This document shows positions 54,639 to 62,704 of a DNA stretch of 64,000 nt, piece by piece. Below the pieces are notes generated by a model. That model was not told the origin of the DNA, made no database searches, and worked only from the letters and a program-made list of their open reading frames with translations. The first letter of the stretch is position 1. Every line of letters begins with the position of its first letter. The stretch spans positions 111,374 through 175,373 of the forward strand of contig JAEUIU010000058.1 in the NCBI GenBank assembly GCA_016795065.1, read 5' to 3'. The translations under genes were made by a program, and so were the position numbers. This DNA comes from Phycisphaerae bacterium (lineage in GTDB: Bacteria > Planctomycetota > Phycisphaerae > Phycisphaerales > SM1A02).

Positions 54639-56594
54639 ATGCGCCTGACGCGTCACCAGATCGCGACATCGCAACGCGCCCGCAAGGGGCGATGGATCGC
54701 TCTTGCGCTCCTCGCCCAGGCGGCCGTTCTTGTCATTGTGGCCGTGTACTCGGCCAATCTTCGCAGCGGCTGGCCCATCGCCACGGCGGTGACGACCTGC
54801 ATGTTCGTCTCGGTGCTCGCCAGCTTCGGCCAGCTTCGCTCTGGCCAGCGCGCCGTCGACGACCTGCGCGACGAACGAACCAAGATTCTCCACGACATCG
54901 TCTCGGGTCAGCCCCTGGCCACCGCCTTGGAGGCGATCGCAAGGTTTGTGGCCGATCGAACCAGCGCAGCGAGTGCGGTGCTCCTTCTCGAAACCAGGGG
55001 CGGCCGGTCGCTCCTGCGACCGATCGCCGCCAGCGGCATCTCGCAGGACGACGCCTCGGCCGCGGCGGCGCGAATCGCTAGCGACTCGCTCCGCCAGACA
55101 TTTGAGGTCGCAACGACGTACGGTGGCTTGGGCGGTGACGTGGGCCGTTCCTGCGCGGTCCTTGGATTCCGCGATGGGCGCGGCGAGCCGGTGGGCTGCG
55201 TGGCCGTCTTCGGACCGGCCGCCGTCGAGCTGACGCACACGATCGGGCAAGTTCTGGCGACCGCGGCCGACCTCGTGGCGGTGGCGATGTCGAGGACCAG
55301 CGCCGACGCCGCAACGCAATCCCTGATTGAGGATCTCGAGGCCCGAAATGCCGATCTCGAGCGGTTGCGCAAGGACGCCGAGGAAGCCCAAATCAAGGCG
55401 GAATCCGCCGCCAGTGTGAAGGGCGCGTTCCTCGCCAACATGAGCCATGAGCTTCGCACACCGATGACGGCGATCCTCGGCTTCGCCGACGTTCTCGATC
55501 ACTCCGGCATGGGCGATGAGGAACGCCGGGAACACCTGAACTCAATCCGGAGGGCCGGTGAACATCTCCTGGCTCTCATCAACGACGTCCTCGACATCTC
55601 GAAGATTGAGGCCGGCAAGATGGTCATCGAACAGGTGGACGTCTCACCGCTTCAACTCATGTGCGACGCGGTCGGCATGCTGAAGGGTCGGGCCGAAGCG
55701 AAGAACATCGCCCTGATCATGCGCTGCGACGGGAGCATTCCCGTTCGCATGCGTTCCGACCCAACCCGTGTTCGCCAGATCCTGATCAACCTCGTTGGAA
55801 ACGCGGTGAAGTTCACCGAGCGCGGCGAGGTCTGCGTGCGCGTGGCCATGGCCACTGCCGCGGGCGACCCGGAACCGAAGCTCATGTTCGAGGTGACGGA
55901 CACGGGGATCGGCATCGCATCCGAAGCGATTCCGAACCTCTTCTCGGCCTTCACGCAGGCAGACGGCTCGATGACCCGGCGCTATGGCGGAACAGGGCTT
56001 GGACTTGCGATCTGTCGACGGTTGTGCGAGATGCTCGGAGGTTCGATCTCGGTCGAGAGCTCGCCCGGCAAGGGCAGTTCCTTCCGATGCGTCGTTCCTA
56101 CCGGGCCGCTCAACGATGTTCCGATGGTCGCCGGCCTTGAGGCCCTCGCCGGGCGCCACGCGGTGCAGGCATCGGGACCCGCCACGTTGAAGGGCCGGAT
56201 CCTCGTTGCCGACGACAGCGTCGACAATCAGAGGCTGATCGCCTTCCATCTGAAGCGGGCTGGCGCGGACGTTGACGTGGCCGTCAACGGGCGCGAGGCG
56301 GTTCGCAAAGCACTGGAGTCATTGAACGACCGGCGGGGTGCCTTTGACCTGATCCTCATGGACATGCAGATGCCCGAACTGGACGGCTATCAGGCGACGG
56401 CAGCTTTGCGGGCCCGCGGCTGGGACGCTCCCATTGTCGCCCTCACCGCCAATGGCGCCGAGAACGAGCGCGAGCGATGCCTCGCCTCAGGATGCGACGA
56501 CTTCGAGTCCAAGCCGGTCAGCCGCGACGATCTCCTCGACGCGTGCAAGCGATGGCTCGAGCGCTCGGTGCTGCTGCCACGCCGCGCAGCGTAA
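54639..56594 (+). CDS. Hybrid sensor histidine kinase
   Basis: 651 residues. Two membrane segments with a very short loop (about 19-39 and 46-64), a GAF-like cytoplasmic sensor (about 85-215), a coiled coil (about 225-262), HisKA with H270 (ANMSHELRTPMTAILGFAD), HATPase_c (NLVGNAVKFTERG, DTGIGI, GGTGLGL), and a C-terminal receiver with D575 (LILMDMQMPELDG). The kinase thus needs an Hpt to pass phosphate on, and the Hpt gene is two genes upstream. Ligand unknown; the small loop argues against a periplasmic sensor. Confidence 0.95.
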   Translation: MRLTRHQIATSQRARKGRWIALALLAQAAVLVIVAVYSANLRSGWPIATAVTTCMFVSVLASFGQLRSGQRAVDDLRDERTKILHDIVSGQPLATALEAIARFVADRTSAASAVLLLETRGGRSLLRPIAASGISQDDASAAAARIASDSLRQTFEVATTYGGLGGDVGRSCAVLGFRDGRGEPVGCVAVFGPAAVELTHTIGQVLATAADLVAVAMSRTSADAATQSLIEDLEARNADLERLRKDAEEAQIKAESAASVKGAFLANMSHELRTPMTAILGFADVLDHSGMGDEERREHLNSIRRAGEHLLALINDVLDISKIEAGKMVIEQVDVSPLQLMCDAVGMLKGRAEAKNIALIMRCDGSIPVRMRSDPTRVRQILINLVGNAVKFTERGEVCVRVAMATAAGDPEPKLMFEVTDTGIGIASEAIPNLFSAFTQADGSMTRRYGGTGLGLAICRRLCEMLGGSISVESSPGKGSSFRCVVPTGPLNDVPMVAGLEALAGRHAVQASGPATLKGRILVADDSVDNQRLIAFHLKRAGADVDVAVNGREAVRKALESLNDRRGAFDLILMDMQMPELDGYQATAALRARGWDAPIVALTANGAENERERCLASGCDDFESKPVSRDDLLDACKRWLERSVLLPRRAA

Positions 56595-56646
56595 CGCGGT
56601 TCCTCCGATCCAGAGTAGCGGTCACCTGCCGTGGTAGTGTGCCCAT

Positions 56647-57426
56647 GTGGCTCACGTCACCGACGAGGCGATCTGCATCCGACACTGGGACTTCTCGGAG
56701 ACCAGTCAAACGGTCAGCCTGTTCTGTCGCGGCCATGGCGTCCTTCGCGGTCTTGCCAAGGGCGCGAAACGGGCTGGCGGTCGCTTCTCAGGCGGGATCG
56801 ACCTCCTCACGCGCGGGCAGGTCGTGGCGATCGTGAAGCCCGGGCGGGAACTGTCGACGCTGACCGATTGGGCTCTCTTGGCCACCTACCGGTCCCTTCG
56901 TTCCAGGCTGATGGCCAACCAGTCCGCCTATTACATGATCGATTTGGTTCAACGGCTGGTCGCCGACGGTGATCCGCATCCAAGGCTCTACGACGGACTC
57001 GTGGCCTGTTTGGAGGCGATCGACGCCCCGAGCGAGCCCGAAGGCGACGGGGTGGCTGTCCAACTTGCCTTTCAATGGCTCGCGCTGGACGAGGCGGGCT
57101 ATCGGCCTGCCCTGGCGGACCCCGATGACCCTGACGCGGAACTTCCGCAGACCGTGCATTTTTCCGCGGAAGCCGGTGGCATCGCCCGCGGTGGCGGATG
57201 GAAGGTCCGGCGCCCGACTATTGAGCTCCTTCGCAGCATTGCGATGGCCACCGAAGCCGTTCCCGATGCCGAAGGAGCCAGGGCGAGTCTCGCAGAGTGT
57301 CTCGATGACGCCGTGAAGGCCGGGCCCGATGTCACGGTGCGAGCCAATCGACTGCTCGCTTCCTATCTGCGACATGTTCTCGGTCAGTTCCCAGAGACGA
57401 TGCGGGCACTCTTTGCCGATCTGTGA
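56647..57426 (+). CDS. recO: DNA repair protein RecO
   Basis: 259 residues from GTG 56647. The N-terminal OB fold is recognisable (DEAICIRHWDFSETSQTVSLFCRGHGVLRGLAKGAKR in pieces), followed by a helical domain with AYYMIDLVQRLVADGDPHPRLYDGL-type sequence. The Cys4 zinc finger found in many RecO proteins is absent, as in E. coli. RecO loads RecA onto gapped DNA together with RecR. It is 52 bp after the hybrid kinase gene. Confidence 0.85.
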   Translation: MAHVTDEAICIRHWDFSETSQTVSLFCRGHGVLRGLAKGAKRAGGRFSGGIDLLTRGQVVAIVKPGRELSTLTDWALLATYRSLRSRLMANQSAYYMIDLVQRLVADGDPHPRLYDGLVACLEAIDAPSEPEGDGVAVQLAFQWLALDEAGYRPALADPDDPDAELPQTVHFSAEAGGIARGGGWKVRRPTIELLRSIAMATEAVPDAEGARASLAECLDDAVKAGPDVTVRANRLLASYLRHVLGQFPETMRALFADL

Positions 57427-57430
57427 TCCT

Positions 57431-57459
57431 CCCCTACCGCAAGATTGATCAGGGGTTTT
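57431..57459 (+). terminator. Weak hairpin with T-tract after recO
   Basis: CCCCT (57431-57435) and AGGGG (57451-57455) followed by TTTT, starting 4 nt after the recO stop. The stem is only 5 bp with a 15-nt loop, so termination would be inefficient. Confidence 0.3.
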
Positions 57460-57520
57460 CAATGGTGGGTATTCAAGGCTAGTGCCGCTCAATCGGCCGG
57501 TGGTAACGGTCGATGACAGA

Positions 57521-57582
57521 CGCGGGCCGGTCTGACCCGCGCTGGGCCCCTCCCTGTTTGATTCTCCCTTTCACAACAGGGA
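57521..57582 (+). other. Structured leader upstream of HDOD-GGDEF gene
   Basis: Two perfect hairpins: CGCGGG (57521-57526)/CCCGCG (57536-57541) with 9-nt loop, and TCCCTGTT (57551-57558)/AACAGGGA (57575-57582) with 16-nt loop, 94 bp before the ATG at 57676. No U-tract. I could not match it to the c-di-GMP (GEMM) riboswitch or another known class. Confidence 0.3.
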
Positions 57583-57675
57583 AGACATGAAGGCTGTCGG
57601 CCGAACCTCTTGGTATCGCCGGCGCTGCCTCCATTGGGGTGTACGGGTCTGAGCTGACGCGGCTCGGGGAAAGAC

Positions 57676-59187
57676 ATGAACTACGCGGCGCTTGAGAAGG
57701 TCTTTGCGTGTCCGAATCTCCCCACCCTTCCTGCGGTGGCGATGAAGGTTCTGGAGCTCACCAACAAGCCCGATGTTCAGCTCAAGGAAGTGGCCGCGGT
57801 CATTGAACACGATCAGGCGATTGCCACCAAGGTGCTTCGCACGATCAACAGTTCGTTCTACGGGCTGTCGCGCCGCTGCGGCTCCATTCAGCAGGCGCTC
57901 GCCCTACTTGGACTTCAGACCGTCAAGGGCCTCGTGCTCGGCTTCTCGCTTGCCAAGTCTCTCGACGGCGGCGGCGACAAGGATGTCTCCTTCGACTTCA
58001 TGACCTACTGGCGGCGCTGCATGTACTGCGCTGCCGCCGCCCGGCACATCGCCGTCCTGACCCGACGCTGCGATCCGGACGAGGCGTTCGTCGCAGCGTT
58101 GGTCCAGGATGTCGGCATGGTGGCGCTCTGGCGTGCCTTCGGTGACCGCTATCTTCAAACCGTCGATTCGGCGGGCAAGGACCACCGCCGGCTGTGCGGA
58201 CTCGAGCGGAAAGCGCTGGAAGTCGATCATGCGGCGGTCGCCGGCGAGATGACCCGCCGCTGGCGCTTCCCCGAACCGATCATCGAGGCCGTCCGCGCCC
58301 ACCACAACAGCGGCACCGCCACCCTTGAGGCGATGCAGATTGCCCGTACCGTCGAACTTGCCGGCATGGCATCGACGGTGATCCTCGCCGAGTCGACCAA
58401 GCCCGACGAGGCCGTGAACCGCTTCCGCACCGCCGCGAACGAGTGGTTTGACATCAAGAACAACATGCCGCTGACCCTGCTCCAAGTCTTCAGCGACAAG
58501 GCCCAGGAATTGGCTCGCGTCTTCTCGCTCAACGTCGGCGAGACGCCGGACATCGAGGCGATCCTCGCCGAGGCCGAGAAGACCCGCAACGAGCAGTCAC
58601 TGCCGGCGATGAACGTCGACGAGATTCTCGCCGCTGAGTCGCGCGAAGCCTGTGATGAGGTCACCGGCCTTCCCGACAAGTCGGTCTTCATCCGGGACAT
58701 CGACGCGGCCTTCGCCCAGCTTCCCAAGTCGGGCACCGGCGTCGGAATCGGCGTGATCATCGCCCTCCTCGACGACGCGAAGAGCCTCAACACCACCCAC
58801 TCGCCTGATGCCGGCGACGTCGCCCTCAAGCGCGTCGGCGAAGTCGTGGGCGAGTCGTTAGGCCGCTTCGGCCGGGCCTACCGGTTCGTCGGGGCCGGCG
58901 TGGTCGGCCTGCTGCCGAAAATCGATCTTGAACAGCTTTGCCGCGTCGCCGAATCGGCCCGCAAGCGGGTCGCCGAGTCGGTCGTGCGGCTCGACCGTGA
59001 GCCCGGTCACGTCACGGTGAGTTGCGGTGCCGCGATCTGCGAGGGAGACGAGTCGGCCCGCGAGGCCTCGGGCATCACCACGCGCGACCAGCTCCTGAAG
59101 TCGGCCCTGGTCGCAGCGTCCATGGCACAGCAGACGAAGAACAAGGTCGTCCTCTACCGCAAGGACACGGCGCGGGCCGCGGCCTGA
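57676..59187 (+). CDS. HDOD protein with degenerate GGDEF domain
   Basis: 503 residues. The HDOD domain (about 8-210) shows LPAVAMKVLELTN, VIEHDQAIATKVLRTINSSFYG and VDHAAVAGEMTRRWRFPEPI. After a helical linker, a GGDEF-like domain begins at CDEVTGLPDKSVFIRDIDAAF (about 328). The catalytic motif position reads FVGAGVVGLL, so the GG[D/E]EF residues are lost and no cyclase activity is expected. It may bind nucleotides or partner proteins. HDOD proteins are signalling hubs, here close to an active diguanylate cyclase set. Confidence 0.85.
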   Translation: MNYAALEKVFACPNLPTLPAVAMKVLELTNKPDVQLKEVAAVIEHDQAIATKVLRTINSSFYGLSRRCGSIQQALALLGLQTVKGLVLGFSLAKSLDGGGDKDVSFDFMTYWRRCMYCAAAARHIAVLTRRCDPDEAFVAALVQDVGMVALWRAFGDRYLQTVDSAGKDHRRLCGLERKALEVDHAAVAGEMTRRWRFPEPIIEAVRAHHNSGTATLEAMQIARTVELAGMASTVILAESTKPDEAVNRFRTAANEWFDIKNNMPLTLLQVFSDKAQELARVFSLNVGETPDIEAILAEAEKTRNEQSLPAMNVDEILAAESREACDEVTGLPDKSVFIRDIDAAFAQLPKSGTGVGIGVIIALLDDAKSLNTTHSPDAGDVALKRVGEVVGESLGRFGRAYRFVGAGVVGLLPKIDLEQLCRVAESARKRVAESVVRLDREPGHVTVSCGAAICEGDESAREASGITTRDQLLKSALVAASMAQQTKNKVVLYRKDTARAAA

Positions 59188-59209
59188 ACGACAGCCAACG
59201 ATCAAACTG

Positions 59210-60430
59210 TTAGGCCGGACGGAGTCGGGCGACAAGCCGCGGCCGGAGCGGCCATTGCTCGAGGTAGTCACGCAGGCGGCCAAGCGTGATGGCGTCGATG
59301 CGGGCGAGCTCTTCCTCGAGCGGGCAGTACTCGCCCTGATAGGCGAAGATTGTCCCAAGCCGGTTCATGCGGCCAGCGGGGCGCTCACCGGCAAGGGTCA
59401 CGCTCGTGGCGATCTTGCTGCGGGCCCGAAGGAGATCATCGTCGGCCAGGCCCTCAAGCACCGTGGCCAACTCGCGACGGCAGATCGACTCGACTTCGGA
59501 AGCGTGCTCTGGATCGCAGACCGCCGAGACCAGGAACTCGCCGACGCCATCGCGTCCGTCGTACTGGGCGCTCGCCTCTTCCGCCAAGCCGGTCTCGATC
59601 AGGGCCCAATGGAAGCGCGAGCCATCGGCATCACCTAACAAGTGGGCCAAGAGCGTCGATTCGTATCGCCACGGGTCGTTGACGTGCGGGGCGGGCATCG
59701 CCATGAGCAGGTAATGGCGTGTCGTGTTCTTGAGGGTGATCGTCTCGTCGCGGTCGGTCAGGTTCCACGCCGGGAACTCCCGTTCCGGGCGCGTGGCCTG
59801 CCAGTGGCCGACGAGTGAGCGGGCGAGGTCGACGAAGGAGTCGAAGTCGACGGCGCCCGAAATGGCCAGTGTCGTGTTGTCGGCGGAGTAGCGATTCCGG
59901 AAGTATTCGGCCATCTCGTCGCGCTCGAGGCGCTGGACCGACTCCCTCGTACCCAGCACGCGATGGGCCAAGGGATGCGAGCCGTAGAAGAGCTCCATCG
60001 CCCGTTCGTAGAGGACCCAGAAGGGCTGGTCCTCGTACATGGCGATCTCCTCGAGGATGACGCCCCGCTCCTCGTTGAAGTCCTCGACGCGCAAGGCCGG
60101 CCGGAGGATGTCACTCAGGATCTCGGTGGCGGCGGGCAGGTGCTCGGGCAGGACATGGGCGTAGTAGGCGGTCATCTCCGACGAGGTGTAGGCGTTGTGG
60201 GAGGCGCCGATCGCATCGAAGTCGTTGTTGACCTGCTGGGCAGTTCGTTTGGCCGTGCCCTTGAACATCATGTGCTCGAGGAAGTGGCTGACTCCCATGA
60301 GCTTGGTCGCCTCGTCGCGTGCTCCCGTGCGGAAAAAGAAGCCGACCGACGCGGTGTGGGCGGTCGGGTCGGTCTCGCCGACAATCTGAAGTCCGTTGGG
60401 AAGCTGGGCGCGGCGAAAAGTGACAGGCAT
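59210..60430 (-). CDS. M16-family zinc peptidase
   Basis: 406 residues from ATG 60430 (the longer frame to 60574 adds unrelated residues). Inverted zinc motif H49-F-L-E52-H53 (VSHFLEHMMFKGT), and the third ligand in GVILEEIAMYED (Glu127/128). The C-terminal non-catalytic half contains HYLLMAMPAPHVND and LLGDADGSRFHWAL. Processing-peptidase-like single-chain M16B size. Usually a partner or a second copy completes the clamshell; none is in the window. It converges on the HDOD gene with 22 bp between stops. Confidence 0.92.
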   Translation of the reverse strand: MPVTFRRAQLPNGLQIVGETDPTAHTASVGFFFRTGARDEATKLMGVSHFLEHMMFKGTAKRTAQQVNNDFDAIGASHNAYTSSEMTAYYAHVLPEHLPAATEILSDILRPALRVEDFNEERGVILEEIAMYEDQPFWVLYERAMELFYGSHPLAHRVLGTRESVQRLERDEMAEYFRNRYSADNTTLAISGAVDFDSFVDLARSLVGHWQATRPEREFPAWNLTDRDETITLKNTTRHYLLMAMPAPHVNDPWRYESTLLAHLLGDADGSRFHWALIETGLAEEASAQYDGRDGVGEFLVSAVCDPEHASEVESICRRELATVLEGLADDDLLRARSKIATSVTLAGERPAGRMNRLGTIFAYQGEYCPLEEELARIDAITLGRLRDYLEQWPLRPRLVARLRPA

Positions 60431-60473
60431 TCCGGCATCGTACGGGCAGTTCGTCAGGACGACCTTCCGTCGA

Positions 60474-61226
60474 TCAGCCGCATCCGCCCCAAGCCCCCAA
60501 CATGATCGAAAGGTCCGCGGCATCCACCGTGCCGCTTCCATTGAGGTCGGCTGCACCGGCGGTGCCCCAGGCACCTAAGAGGATCGATAGATCAGCGGCG
60601 TTCACCGTGCTGTTGTGATCCAGATCGGATGGGCACGGCAGCGGCGCAGCGACGATCGAGAAGGCGCAGTCGCCGGTGATCGTGTGGAACATCGCTAGGC
60701 CCTCCGAGAAGCGGAAGTGGCTGCCGTTGCCGCCGCTCGCGGCCTGAAGCGACCAGAACGGGAAGCCGTTCTGCCACGCGAGGATTTCTACCCAGTACTT
60801 CGTCCCGCCGGTGGCGACGAAGGGCGTCGGAAGCGTGATGCCGTAGTCGTAGACCGCGACGCCACCCGAGCTGCCGGCGGGTGTTTGTCCCGCGTTGCCG
60901 GGGAACTCGTAGTGGACAAGCGGGCCAAAGCCGATGTCGGGTTGGCTTCCCCCGCCGATCGACCTGTAGATCGCAATCTCGAACATCGTGATCGGGGCGG
61001 TGACGGTCGTGAATCCGCCTCGCCAATGGATCTCGGTGATCGAACGTGTGGACGGCAGGATGAAGCTGTCCCAGACGTACTCGTCGTAGTCGCTGCCGTC
61101 TTCGCCCCAACGCGCGGACTTGTAGAACTGTCCGTTGGTGAGCGGTGGCTGTTGGTAGACGACCTCAGCAGAGGCGGCGGCGGCACAGAGCAGGGTGGTG
61201 GCGACAACAAACGTGCGGGAGAGCAT
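60474..61226 (-). CDS. Exported protein with dockerin-like C-terminus
   Basis: 250 residues with a clear signal peptide (cleavage near residue 20, AAAASA/EVV). Residues 25-190 are a beta-sandwich-like domain with many aromatic residues (VWDSFILPSTRSITEIHW, KYWVEILAWQ). The last 55 residues hold two dockerin-type repeats (DLDHNSTVNAADLSILLGAW and ADLNGSGTVDAADLSIMLGAW) and end in GGCG. The same ending style appears in the 16459 protein. Unknown function; the beta domain may bind or coat a surface. Confidence 0.7.
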   Translation of the reverse strand: MLSRTFVVATTLLCAAAASAEVVYQQPPLTNGQFYKSARWGEDGSDYDEYVWDSFILPSTRSITEIHWRGGFTTVTAPITMFEIAIYRSIGGGSQPDIGFGPLVHYEFPGNAGQTPAGSSGGVAVYDYGITLPTPFVATGGTKYWVEILAWQNGFPFWSLQAASGGNGSHFRFSEGLAMFHTITGDCAFSIVAAPLPCPSDLDHNSTVNAADLSILLGAWGTAGAADLNGSGTVDAADLSIMLGAWGGCG

Positions 61227-61356
61227 GGTTGGACCTCGTCGTCGCCTCGGCGACCCACGTCAAGTGCAGCCCGCATCGCCACCGATTCGTCGGCCTTCCG
61301 GTTTCGTCGCGCTTCTCGGGAGCTCCCGGTTCATTATCGGTTGCGAAGGCCCTGCG

Positions 61357-62682
61357 TCACTTCGCGCCGGCCAGGGCAGCCTCAACCTCTGTCTTGAGCT
61401 TGGCGAGTCCCGCGTGCGTGGACTCGATCGACGCCAGAAACTCGACTTGTGCCCTCCGCGGCTCCTTCGCAACCAACGCCGCGCCGATCAGGCCGCGAGC
61501 CATCTCTTCCGTTGCGTCGAGTTCGTATGCCCGCTTCAACAGCTGGCCCGCTTCGTCTTCGCGTTCGGCCGCGAGGAGCGAGGCGTAATCGTGGGCCGCG
61601 CCGTCGCGAAGCCGCTGGATCATCATGGACTTCATCGACGCGAGTTGGGCCGCGTCAACGCCCTTCGGCGCGAAGTTCGGGTCGTTGAACATGTTCCACG
61701 ACTGCTCCAGTTCCCGCACCGGATTGGTGATGATGAGGCCGAGGTCGGCCCACCGATCATGGGCAACAAGGAGCGGCCGCAACCGGAACATGTTCAGCGA
61801 GAAATTCTGTTTCCAGCGTGGGTCCGCCTTCACCGAGTCGAACCAGGCAAGCGAGGCGTCGGGATCGCTGACCACCTCGTTGAGGGTGAGGAGATCCCCG
61901 ACGTCCTGCCAATCGACCTTCTCCTCCCGAAGCCGCTCGATGGTCGCGTCGCGTAGCGCGGTGAAACGCTTCTTCGCCTCGGCGTTCCGCGACGCGAGGT
62001 GCCCCATGTCATTGGCCATGAACGACACCCGCACGCCAACCATCGACGGCATGTGCTCGAGCATGTTCTCCCAAAGCCACGCATACTCGTCGGCCGCCTT
62101 CACTGGGTCGCCGGACTGAGCGAGTGACCGGGCCAGGTCCAGACGCGCCTTGATGTCGACGGTCCCCTCGCTCGGATCGCGTGAACCCGCCTTTCGTGTG
62201 ACGGCATCGATGGACTTTTCGCCCTTGTCGATGCCGGTGAGCCAGGGGAGGAAATCCTCGGGCGTCCGCATGCCGACAATCCGGTCGAACTCCTTGCCGT
62301 CCCTAAACGCGATCATCGTCGGCATGGCTTCGATGGCGAGTTCCTTGGCGATCTCGGGCTGCTGGTCGACGTCGATCGAGACGACGATCGCGTGCTCCTT
62401 GAGCCACGCGACGACCTGCTCGTCGCGCCATGTCGTCTTGTCCATCTGCTTGCACGGCCCGCACCAGACCGCGGTGGCCTTCACGAGGAACCATTTCTTC
62501 TCTGCTTCGGCCGCGGCCTTCGCCTCGGCATAAGGACGGTGGTCGAAGATCGGCGGATGATCGGCCGCCGCGCCGACGGCACCGGGAGCGGCGGGGACGC
62601 TTGGGTTCGATTCGGATTGGCAGCCGAGCGTGGTGAGAGCAGCGGTAAGGACGAGGACGGCCAGACTGCGACGGCTATGCAT
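61357..62682 (-). CDS. Thioredoxin-fold lipoprotein
   Basis: 441 residues from ATG 62682, giving a lipobox L-G-C with Cys21. A thioredoxin-like domain (about 50-165) carries W-C74-G-P-C77-K and the cis-Pro strand EAMPTMIAFRDG. The rest (about 185-441) is helical, TPR-like (ARLDLARSLAQSGDPVKAADEYAWL, AGQLLKRAYELDATEEM). Probably a disulfide reductase or isomerase outside the cytoplasmic membrane, with the repeats binding a partner. It is 22 bp after the upstream GH-like gene. Confidence 0.85.
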   Translation of the reverse strand: MHSRRSLAVLVLTAALTTLGCQSESNPSVPAAPGAVGAAADHPPIFDHRPYAEAKAAAEAEKKWFLVKATAVWCGPCKQMDKTTWRDEQVVAWLKEHAIVVSIDVDQQPEIAKELAIEAMPTMIAFRDGKEFDRIVGMRTPEDFLPWLTGIDKGEKSIDAVTRKAGSRDPSEGTVDIKARLDLARSLAQSGDPVKAADEYAWLWENMLEHMPSMVGVRVSFMANDMGHLASRNAEAKKRFTALRDATIERLREEKVDWQDVGDLLTLNEVVSDPDASLAWFDSVKADPRWKQNFSLNMFRLRPLLVAHDRWADLGLIITNPVRELEQSWNMFNDPNFAPKGVDAAQLASMKSMMIQRLRDGAAHDYASLLAAEREDEAGQLLKRAYELDATEEMARGLIGAALVAKEPRRAQVEFLASIESTHAGLAKLKTEVEAALAGAK

Positions 62683-62704
62683 GCGTTTTCCTTGTCGTGA
62701 GAGA

